Assembly (NCBI GenBank): GCA_029932425.1
Contig: JAOZQC010000130.1
Span: 1-8,077 of the forward strand
DNA from: Planctomycetota bacterium
Lineage (GTDB): Bacteria; Planctomycetota; JAJSAM01
Reading direction: 5' to 3'
Length of the DNA stretch: 8,077 nt
Positions 1 through 5,420 of the stretch are shown in pieces. The notes beneath the pieces are model-generated. The model worked only from the letters and a program-made list of their open reading frames with translations. It did not search any database and had not been told where the DNA came from. Made by a program: the position numbers and the translations under genes. Position 1 is the stretch's first letter. Each line of letters begins with the position of its first letter.

Positions 1-1
1 T

Positions 2-235
2 GACCGTCTGGGATGCCGGGTGGCGGGGCACACGTACGTGATCTGGCTGTTCCAGAGCGGCCTCCACGTCCTCGCTCCCGGGGCGGAGCCCGACTGGCCG
101 CCGGAGGAGGGGCTCCGGCGGGGCACCCCGGAAGCTCCGCTCCGGGCGGCCCTCTCCCGGCCCGGGGCGCCGCGCACGATCACCTGCTTCCGCATGTCGA
201 TTCCGGAGCGGATTGCGGTACCATCCCGCCCATGA
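2..235 (+). CDS. C-terminal fragment of an unrecognised protein (5' end outside window)
   Basis: This frame is open from the window edge to a TGA at 233-235 and gives about 77 residues. Nearly all codons end in G or C until about base 195, as in the clear genes of this window, which supports real coding. The visible protein starts with a hydrophobic, aromatic stretch (HTYVIWLFQSGLHVLAPG) followed by a Pro/Arg/Glu-rich tail. I recognise no family. The last dozen codons have more A/T-ending codons, probably because the end of the gene also carries start signals for the next one. The stop overlaps the ATG of the M55 peptidase gene as ATGA, the usual layout of translationally coupled operon genes. 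Both other plus-strand frames meet stops near the window start (TGA at base 1; TGA at about 39), so this frame is the best choice. A short non-coding leader remains possible. Confidence 0.5.
   Translation, partial: DRLGCRVAGHTYVIWLFQSGLHVLAPGAEPDWPPEEGLRRGTPEAPLRAALSRPGAPRTITCFRMSIPERIAVPSRP
215..224 (+). promoter_or_regulatory. Possible -10 box for the M55 peptidase gene
   Basis: The block GCGGTACCAT contains TACCAT (219-224), four of six matches to TATAAT, seven bases before the ATG at 232. At that distance a transcript would start at or next to the ATG, giving a leaderless mRNA, which fits the missing Shine-Dalgarno. No convincing -35 box is seen 16-18 bases upstream. The same ten-base block occurs before the gene starting at 3369. 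Prediction by eye only. Confidence 0.3.
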
Positions 236-1032
236 AGATCTACGTGAGCGCGGACATCGAGGGGGTGGCGGAGATCTCGAGCTGGGACGAGGCCGATCCC
301 ACGCATCCCGAGTACGCGAAGGCCCGCGAGCGCATGAACGGACACGTGGCGGCGGCGTGCGAGGGGGCGGTGGCGGCGGGAGCCGCCGAGATCCTGGTGA
401 AGGACGCCCACGCCCATGCCCGCAACCTCGACGCGGAACGCCTCCCCCGGTGCGCCCGCGTCCTCCACGGCTGGAGCGGCCACCCCCTCATGATGGTGGA
501 GCGGCTCGACCGGAGCTTCGACGCCGCGCTCTTCCTGGGCTACCACTCCCGGGCGGGCTCCGGCGGGAGCCCCCTCTCCCACACCCTCTCCTCCTCCAAG
601 GTGGCGCGGATGGAGGTGAACGGCCTTTCCGTCTCCGAGTTCCACATCTTCACCTTCGCGGCGGCCCTCCACGACGTGCCCGTGGTTTTCGTGAGCGGGG
701 ACCGGGCGCTCTGCGACGAGGTGGCCGCGCTGAACCCCGCCATCCGGACGGTGCCGGTGGTGGAGGGACCGGGAGAGGGGACCCTGAGCCCGCACCCCGC
801 GGTGGCGGAGGAGCGGATCCGGGCGGGGGTGGAGGAGGCCCTCCGGGGAGAGATCTCCGCCTGTCGCGTGGAGCTTCCCGAGCGGTTCTCCGTGCGCGTG
901 GTCTACCACCAGGCCACCCGCGCCTACCGGGCCTCGTGGTACCCCGGGGCGCGGCTCCTGGACGACGTCACCGTCGCCTTCGAGACGGACGACTGGTTCG
1001 AGGTCCTCCGGGCCCTCGGCTTCATCGTCTGA
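232..1032 (+). CDS. M55 family zinc D-aminopeptidase (DppA-like)
   Basis: A 266-residue protein of the M55 metallopeptidase family, whose model member is Bacillus subtilis DppA, a cytoplasmic D-aminopeptidase of decameric ring form that releases N-terminal D-amino acids (D-Ala-D-Ala, D-Ala-Gly-Gly). The whole family pattern is visible. The N-terminus MKIYVSADIEG carries Asp8 and Glu10, VKDAHAH carries His60, FLGYHSRAG carries His105 and SEFH carries Glu136; these match the metal ligands of DppA. SHTLSSS carries His117, matching the catalytic His115 of DppA. Length is normal (DppA is 274). The ATG at 232 is chosen because the family begins right at this beta-strand; the same frame is open further upstream but that part has no family similarity. 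There is no Shine-Dalgarno sequence before it. No signal peptide is present, so it is cytosolic. Likely role is recycling of D-amino-acid peptides, perhaps from peptidoglycan; the true substrate cannot be read from the sequence. Confidence 0.93.
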   Translation: MKIYVSADIEGVAEISSWDEADPTHPEYAKARERMNGHVAAACEGAVAAGAAEILVKDAHAHARNLDAERLPRCARVLHGWSGHPLMMVERLDRSFDAALFLGYHSRAGSGGSPLSHTLSSSKVARMEVNGLSVSEFHIFTFAAALHDVPVVFVSGDRALCDEVAALNPAIRTVPVVEGPGEGTLSPHPAVAEERIRAGVEEALRGEISACRVELPERFSVRVVYHQATRAYRASWYPGARLLDDVTVAFETDDWFEVLRALGFIV

Positions 1033-1038
1033 GCGCTT

Positions 1039-1079
1039 CCCCGCGCACCTCTCCCCCCCGGCGCGCGGGAGGTCGCGGG
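1039..1079. terminator. Possible bidirectional hairpin terminator between converging genes
   Basis: The 105-base gap between two convergent genes holds an imperfect inverted repeat. CCCGCG-c-ACCTC-t-CC (from 1040) pairs with GGGAGGTCGCGGG (1067-1079), with two one-base bulges and a C/G-rich loop. There is no T-tract on either side, so it is not a classical intrinsic terminator. The location between two stop codons is the main argument. Apart from this I see nothing in 1033-1137. Confidence 0.3.
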
Positions 1080-1137
1080 AAGGGACCGGGCGCGACGGGA
1101 TCCGGCGGGAGCCGCGCGTTCCGGCGGGGAAGGAGGG

Positions 1138-3369
1138 CTACTTCCCCCGCCCCTCCTCCGGCCCCTCGCGGCTCCCCGCGCCGCGGGGGGGCCAAGGATC
1201 GAGAAAGGCGGCGCGGCCTCCCTGCAGGTCCATCGCGATGGAGACGTTGGGGCCGTTCGCCGCCGCGGGGTCCCGGCGGCGGAGGTGCCAGGTCGTTCCG
1301 TCCCCCGCCTCCGGGTCGGCGGCGAGCTTCCCCTTCCGGTCCCGGCGGAGATAGCGGTCCTTGCCCCCGAGATCGAGGAAGATCGCCACCTGCGTCAGGT
1401 GGAAGGGGTAGGTGGCCGTACGCCCGATCGCGGTGTAGCCCGGCCGGTCGTCCACGTCCCCGAGACCGCGCTGTCCCGCGCCGAGGATGTAGGTGTCGTC
1501 CCCGCCCTCGTCGAGGAAGAGCGCGTTGCTCCGGACCTCCGCCAGGCCGGTGGAGATCACCTTCGCCTCGTAGACGTCGTTCCCCGCCCCGCGGTCGATG
1601 AGGAGGGCGGCCACCACGTCCCAGCCGAAGGCGAAGGCGGCCCCCGCGTTCTCCTCCAGCACGTGGCGGTCGTCGCCCCCCTCGTCGATGAGGGCGCCCA
1701 CCGCGAAGTGAGCGCCGCTCCCCTGGGTGAAGTAGACGCTCCGGTACTCGTCGTTCCCCCCTCCGTCCCAGAGGAGCCCGGTCCCGTACCAGTAGCCGAG
1801 CCCCTGCGAGAAGTTTCCCGCCCGGTAGGCGTCGTCGCCGTCCACGTCGAGGAGCGCCCCGAGCCCTCCGGCCCGGCAGTGGCCGTCCGCCCCGTCGCCC
1901 CGCCGTCCGCTGCCCGCACCCTGGGCGTTGCTCACCGCCACCTTCTTCCGGCTGTGGTAGTCCGCCCGCCCCGCCTTCGCCGCGTCGGGCTCGGCGTAGT
2001 AGGAGTCGTTCCCGGAACGGTCCGCCAGGATCCCCACTCCGCCCGGGAACCCGAGACCCTGGCCGTCGCCCTTCTCGAGGTGGTAGCGGTCGTTCCCCGC
2101 GGCGTCCAGGAGGAGGCCGGCGCCGAGGTACCCCGTGCCCATCCCGGCCTCCGCCATCCGGTACCGGTCGTCGCCCCCCTCGTCCACCAGGACCCCCATG
2201 CCGAAAAGCCCCGTCCCCAGCCCCCAGTCGGCGGAGGACCAGGCGTCGTCCCTCCTTCCGGCGGAGTACACGAGGCCGCACCCGAGGATGCCGCTCGCCA
2301 CCCGGCGGTCCCCGCCGGGGGCGGCGTGGGCGTCGAGGAAGAGGGCCACCGAGAGCGGGCGGCGGACGTCCGTGGCCCCGGGGGAGGGGTCGAGCACGTC
2401 GGCCCCGGGGAAGCCGACCACCAGGAGGGGATCCTCCACCACCGGGGTGTCCGCGGAGCTCGCGTCCAGGTGGACGGCGCCCCAGCTCGTGGAGAGCACC
2501 AGGTCGAAGCGGGGCCGGTGCTCGAGGGCGGCGAACGCGGCGGCCAGCTCCCGGCGCGCGTCCTGGACGGCCTGCAGCGCCTTCAGGCATCCGTAGTAGA
2601 GGGACGGGGCGTCGAGAAGCCGGGCGGCGTCGTCGAGGGCGGGGAAGTACCGCGTGGCGTCCCCCGTGCTCTCCGCGAGATCGGGAAGGGCCTCGAAGAC
2701 CCGCCGGCGAAGCTCCGGGGGCACCCGGCGCAGGCCGAGGTCGATCCATTCCCGGGCGTCGATGAGGTTCAGGACGAGCTTCGCCAGGGGGAGGTGCAGG
2801 GCGGGAGGGATCTTCGCCAGGTCCTTCCGGAGCTTCTCCAGGGGATCCCCGCTCCCGTCCGCGGGCTGGCCGAACGTCACGTCCCGCCTGAACCTCGTAT
2901 GGGAGCGATCCAGGAGCCGTACCAGGGCATGGAGGAGCGGATCGTGCTCCGCGGGGCGGGGATCGAGGTTGGCCCCGTAGCCCCGGAAGCCGCCGAGGAG
3001 CCGGTCCGTGCCCAGGAGGACGGCCAGGCGGTAGAGCGCCCGGGGCTCCTCCCGGAGCTTCTCCGGGGTCAGCAGGTCCTCCACCGCGTTGCCCATTGTC
3101 CGCGTGAACTCGTAGGTGTCCAGGGGATGGGCGAGGAGGTCCTCGAAGAAGGGGAGCAGGTAGGGAATGGTGCGCGGGTGCGGGTAGCGGCCCCAGGTGG
3201 CCTTCGGCCGGTACCCGAGATCGGCGACTCCCACGTTCATCCGGGAGAGGGCGGCCCCCAGGGCGTCGGGGGGCCGCTCCCGGTCCGCGGCCCCCGCGGG
3301 AAGGCCGAGGAGGAGCCCGGCCAGGAGGAGACCGAGGGAAGGGAAAGAACGGCGCGTCCGGCGGATCAT
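1138..3369 (-). CDS. Secreted protein with nine Asp/Gly-rich ~27-residue repeats (function unknown)
   Basis: A 743-residue protein. The ATG at 3369 is preferred over the in-frame ATG at 3393 because AAGGAG lies 7 bases before it. Residues 1-28 are a clear signal peptide: basic MIRRTRR, hydrophobic LGLLLAGLLLGLP, cleavage near AGAA, so the protein is exported. Residues about 30-330 are Leu/Ala/Arg-rich and probably alpha-helical. From about 390 to 673 come nine copies of a unit with core hhhD-x-x-G-x-D-x-Y followed by an x-QGxG and a small-residue turn; core aspartates are D396, D422, D450, D508, D535, D562, D592, D620 and D667, mostly 26-30 apart. A degenerate tenth copy lies at 366-390. The tail after 680 is charged and Pro/Gly-rich. 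I recognise no named family. The repeats recall calcium-binding or beta-solenoid repeats, but lack the nonapeptide GGxGxDxUx of RTX. It seems to have its own promoter. Coding is secure; function is not assignable. Confidence 0.88.
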   Translation of the reverse strand: MIRRTRRSFPSLGLLLAGLLLGLPAGAADRERPPDALGAALSRMNVGVADLGYRPKATWGRYPHPRTIPYLLPFFEDLLAHPLDTYEFTRTMGNAVEDLLTPEKLREEPRALYRLAVLLGTDRLLGGFRGYGANLDPRPAEHDPLLHALVRLLDRSHTRFRRDVTFGQPADGSGDPLEKLRKDLAKIPPALHLPLAKLVLNLIDAREWIDLGLRRVPPELRRRVFEALPDLAESTGDATRYFPALDDAARLLDAPSLYYGCLKALQAVQDARRELAAAFAALEHRPRFDLVLSTSWGAVHLDASSADTPVVEDPLLVVGFPGADVLDPSPGATDVRRPLSVALFLDAHAAPGGDRRVASGILGCGLVYSAGRRDDAWSSADWGLGTGLFGMGVLVDEGGDDRYRMAEAGMGTGYLGAGLLLDAAGNDRYHLEKGDGQGLGFPGGVGILADRSGNDSYYAEPDAAKAGRADYHSRKKVAVSNAQGAGSGRRGDGADGHCRAGGLGALLDVDGDDAYRAGNFSQGLGYWYGTGLLWDGGGNDEYRSVYFTQGSGAHFAVGALIDEGGDDRHVLEENAGAAFAFGWDVVAALLIDRGAGNDVYEAKVISTGLAEVRSNALFLDEGGDDTYILGAGQRGLGDVDDRPGYTAIGRTATYPFHLTQVAIFLDLGGKDRYLRRDRKGKLAADPEAGDGTTWHLRRRDPAAANGPNVSIAMDLQGGRAAFLDPWPPRGAGSREGPEEGRGK
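1351..2274 (-). repeat. Coding tandem repeat array: nine canonical plus one degenerate Asp/Gly-rich units
   Basis: Within the 743-residue protein, codons 366-673 encode the repeat array. Examples of the core: VLVDEGGDDRY (393), LLLDAAGNDRY (419), ILADRSGNDSY (447), LLDVDGDDAY (506), LLWDGGGNDEY (532), LIDEGGDDRH (560), LLIDRGAGNDVY (589), LFLDEGGDDTY (617), IFLDLGGKDRY (663). LVYSAGRRDDAW at 366 is a degenerate copy with the right 26-residue phase. The half-unit after the core often ends QGxG or GxGTG (GDGQGLG, SQGLGYW, TQGSGAH). Two gaps interrupt the phase: 58 residues between units 3 and 4, with a Gly-rich insert holding an RGD and a Cys, and 47 between units 8 and 9. Confidence 0.85.
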
Positions 3370-3375
3370 GACATC

Positions 3376-3385
3376 TCTCCTTCCT
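3376..3385 (-). promoter_or_regulatory. Ribosome binding site that decides the start at 3369
   Basis: On the minus strand the sequence reads AGGAAGGAGA, with AAGGAG ending 7 bases before the ATG at 3369. The other in-frame ATG (3393) lies upstream of this site, directly inside the predicted -10 region, and has no purine-rich site of its own. It is therefore unlikely to be used. Confidence 0.75.
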
Positions 3386-3391
3386 CGGCGC

Positions 3392-3420
3392 ATGGTACCG
3401 CCCCCCGGGCGGGGTGGGAA
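3392..3420 (-). promoter_or_regulatory. Possible promoter for the repeat protein gene
   Basis: On the minus strand TTCCCA (3420-3415) and TACCAT (3397-3392) are separated by 17 bases, each with four of six matches to the sigma-70 consensus. Start of transcription about 7 bases after the -10 box would give a leader of some 16 bases that just contains the Shine-Dalgarno site. A small perfect palindrome, CCGCCC-ccc-GGGCGG on the plus strand (3398-3412), sits in the spacer and could be an operator or chance in such GC-rich DNA. Confidence 0.4.
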
Positions 3421-3472
3421 CGCCGGACCGGGCGGCGCCCGGCCGCGCGTGGAAGGGAGGGCCGCTCCCCGC

Positions 3473-3500
3473 CCTCCGGGGGAGGCCCCCGCTCAGCGGG
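3473..3500 (-). terminator. Possible hairpins at the end of the FG-GAP gene
   Basis: Two short hairpins lie at the 3' end of the operon. CCCGC-TCA-GCGGG (3488-3500, plus-strand reading) places the stop codon TGA of the FG-GAP gene exactly in its loop. Just downstream, CCTCC-GGG-GGAGG (3473-3485) forms a second stem. No T-run follows either, so intrinsic termination is doubtful. The rest of 3370-3472 holds only the predicted promoter and ribosome site of the next gene. Confidence 0.25.
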
Positions 3501-5418
3501 CGGAGGCCTTCTCCATCCGGATCTTCTTCCGGCCCTGCTCGATGACGAGGAAGCGGTCGGCGGGCAGGTCCCGGAAGACCTGCTCGGAGTGCTCCCGGTC
3601 CGGCCAGCGGACCACGAGCCGGTCCACCCTCTTCGCCTTGCCCAGGCCGAAGCACGCTTCGGGAGGGTCCTCGTGGTTGGCGAGGCCGGAGCCGGCGCGG
3701 ATCTCGCGGATCTGGGTGACGCCGCCCGCGGTCACCGTGATCCGGGCGCCGATCCCGCTCCGGTTGGCGGACCGTCCGGCCAGCCTCACGTTCAACCAGT
3801 GATTCCCGGACCGGTTGCCGATGTCGTTCCGGAAGAGCCCCACCTCATTCACCGAGAGGCCGCCCATGTACTTGTCCCGGTGGGCCTTCGAGAGGCGCAT
3901 GAAGGAGCGCCCGGCCAGGATGTCCACGTCCCCGTCCCGGTCGAAATCGCCGAGGGAGAGATCGCCGCACCCCTCCCAGTCGAACCCCGCGAGGTCGGTG
4001 AGGTCCTCGAAGGTGCCGTCCGCCTTCTGACGGTAGAGACGCAGGAACTGGCCGTCGGGGTAGTCCCCCGAGCCGATGAGGAGATCCAGGCGGGTGTCGT
4101 TGTCCACGTCGAGCCAGGCGACGTGGAGATCGCCGTAGTTTCGGTTCTTCGGGTCCCGCGACGGCCGCGGGGGGAGGAACTCGGTGACGGGGTGTCTCCG
4201 GAACTTCCAGCCCCCCTCCGCGCCCAGGTTCTCGAGGAGGCTCGGGGGGTCGGAGGATTCCCCGGCCCAGGCGTGCTGGATCTCCCCCAGGAAGAGGTCC
4301 AGGTCGCCGTCGTTGTCATAGTCGCCCACCGCGCAGTCGAAGGTGTTCCCGTTCGCCCGGAAGGGGGGCTCCGGCGGCCGCCGCACCCAGGCCGGGTACC
4401 TCCCGTGGGTGATCTCGTCCCCCGCGAAGCCCGTGGCCGGTCCCACGTCGGTGAAGGTGCCGTCCCCGTCGTTCCTCCAGAGGTAGTTCCACTGGCGGCC
4501 GTAGGAGAGCTGGAGGAGGTCCGGCCACCCGTCGTTGTTCCAGTCCGCGGCGGTGACCCCGTAGGTGGGGCGGGAGGAGCGCGGTCCCCCGAACATGGGG
4601 GTGGTGAGGAGCCCCGCCTTCTCCGTGACGTCCGTGAAGCCGCCCCGGCCGTCCCCCCGGTACAGCCGGTCCACGCCGCATCCGTAGAGGACGCCGTACC
4701 GCCGGTACTCCCGGCCCTCGAAGAGGTCGAGGTTCCCGTCGCCGTCGTAGTCCACGACGGCCAGGGCCATGGCGGGGCCCGCCGCCTCGGGGGCCGTGAA
4801 CCCGGAGGGCTTCGCCCGGTGGAAGCGTCCCTTTCCGTCGTTCAGCCACACGGAGCTGCGAACCCCCGGGTCGCACTCCTTCACGGTGATCCACTTTCCG
4901 CGGCGCCGGTCGAACCACTCCCAGGTGGAGTGGACGCCGAAGACGGCATCCTGGTCCCCGTCGTTGTCGAGGTCCGCGAAGTAGAGGTACTGGGGGAGGT
5001 ACGTCATCTTCCGGGCCTTCGCCCGGTTCGGCTTCCCGTCCTTCCCGAGGGGCACGATCTTCACCTCGGGGAATTCGATCCCCGGATCGGGAAGGAGCTC
5101 GAACTTCCGGCCGCGCCTCGAGAGGTAGAACCGCTCGCGGTCCAGGCAGAGATCGTGGAAGCCGTCTCCGTCGAGGTCCACGAGGATCGCGTCCTTGGCC
5201 CGCACCCCCGCGAGCCCGACCTCCGCCGCCACGTTCGTGAACCACTTCGCCCGTTCCTTCCCGAGACCGGGCCGGGCGCCGAGCGCCAGGAGGGCCAGGC
5301 AGAGGACGGCGGCGGGGAACGTCGCTTGTCTTCTTCCCCGGCTTTCCCCGGCGCCGGGATGCGTGGAAGAACAAGAATGCGAAGCAGTTGCATTGACTCG
5401 TCCGCCGGTTCTCTTCAT
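3493..5418 (-). CDS. Secreted FG-GAP/VCBS repeat protein with ASPIC/UnbV C-terminal domain
   Basis: A 641-residue protein of the CRTAC1-like class. Seven FG-GAP/VCBS calcium-binding loops are visible: DLDGDGFHDL (81), DLDNDGDQDAVF (149), DYDGDGNLDLF (223), DWNNDGWPDLL (292), DYDNDGDLDLF (367), DVDNDTRLDLL (437) and DFDRDGDVDIL (491). Seven fits a closed seven-bladed beta-propeller as in integrin alpha chains. Residues about 538-628 (GNHWLNVRLAG, GIGARITV, ACFGLGKA, VDRLVVRWPD) are an ASPIC/UnbV domain. A hydrophobic stretch at 34-49 (FPAAVLCLALLALGA) after RGRR is a signal peptide core, but the n-region is unusually long and cleavage is unclear. Start: ATG 5418 has AAGGAGG 7 bases upstream; ATG 5424 overlaps the omega-amidase stop as ATGA but sits too close to that site. 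Last gene of the probable operon. Likely outer-surface or periplasmic adhesion or scaffold protein; ligand unknown. Confidence 0.92.
   Translation of the reverse strand: MKRTGGRVNATASHSCSSTHPGAGESRGRRQATFPAAVLCLALLALGARPGLGKERAKWFTNVAAEVGLAGVRAKDAILVDLDGDGFHDLCLDRERFYLSRRGRKFELLPDPGIEFPEVKIVPLGKDGKPNRAKARKMTYLPQYLYFADLDNDGDQDAVFGVHSTWEWFDRRRGKWITVKECDPGVRSSVWLNDGKGRFHRAKPSGFTAPEAAGPAMALAVVDYDGDGNLDLFEGREYRRYGVLYGCGVDRLYRGDGRGGFTDVTEKAGLLTTPMFGGPRSSRPTYGVTAADWNNDGWPDLLQLSYGRQWNYLWRNDGDGTFTDVGPATGFAGDEITHGRYPAWVRRPPEPPFRANGNTFDCAVGDYDNDGDLDLFLGEIQHAWAGESSDPPSLLENLGAEGGWKFRRHPVTEFLPPRPSRDPKNRNYGDLHVAWLDVDNDTRLDLLIGSGDYPDGQFLRLYRQKADGTFEDLTDLAGFDWEGCGDLSLGDFDRDGDVDILAGRSFMRLSKAHRDKYMGGLSVNEVGLFRNDIGNRSGNHWLNVRLAGRSANRSGIGARITVTAGGVTQIREIRAGSGLANHEDPPEACFGLGKAKRVDRLVVRWPDREHSEQVFRDLPADRFLVIEQGRKKIRMEKASAR
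3529..3801 (-). other. ASPIC/UnbV domain coding region
   Basis: Codons about 540-630 of the FG-GAP protein encode the ASPIC/UnbV domain, recognised from the order WLNVRLAG - SGIGARITVTAGG - REIRAGSG - FGLGKAKRVDRLVVRWPD. This domain typically follows FG-GAP propellers in large exported proteins of Acidobacteriota, Planctomycetota and Bacteroidota and in animal CRTAC1. The His-containing loop NHEDPPEACFGLG takes the place of the usual Q/S-rich turn before FGLG. Its biochemical function is not established. Confidence 0.85.
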
Positions 5419-5420
5419 CC

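Noticed and set aside
13..231. N-terminal extension of the M55 peptidase to an ATG at 13
   Set aside because: M55 enzymes begin right at the MK-x-Y-x-S-x-D-x-E strand. The extension is Arg/Pro/Gly-rich and overlaps a better-supported frame.
213..1601. 462-residue Arg/Pro/Gly-rich plus-strand frame
   Set aside because: Shadow of the M55 gene in another phase that runs on into antisense of the repeat protein; no domain content.
1351..2193. CRISPR or DNA-level satellite at the repeat region
   Set aside because: The regularity is at the protein level with varied codons and unequal unit lengths, not identical DNA repeats with spacers.
3398..3412. Palindrome CCGCCC-ccc-GGGCGG as a definite operator
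   Set aside because: Short G/C palindromes are frequent by chance here; it is mentioned only as part of the predicted promoter.
1022..3655. An 877-residue minus-strand frame overlapping the repeat protein in another phase
   Set aside because: It is Arg/Pro/Gly-rich low-complexity sequence with no motif. The frame with the signal peptide and regular repeats is clearly the real one.
5061..5393. Alternative frame beginning MQLLRILVLPRIPAP, considered as a frameshifted signal peptide for the FG-GAP protein
   Set aside because: The main frame already has a good hydrophobic core at FPAAVLCLALLALGA directly before the mature domain, and the alternative soon becomes Ser/Arg/Pro-rich.
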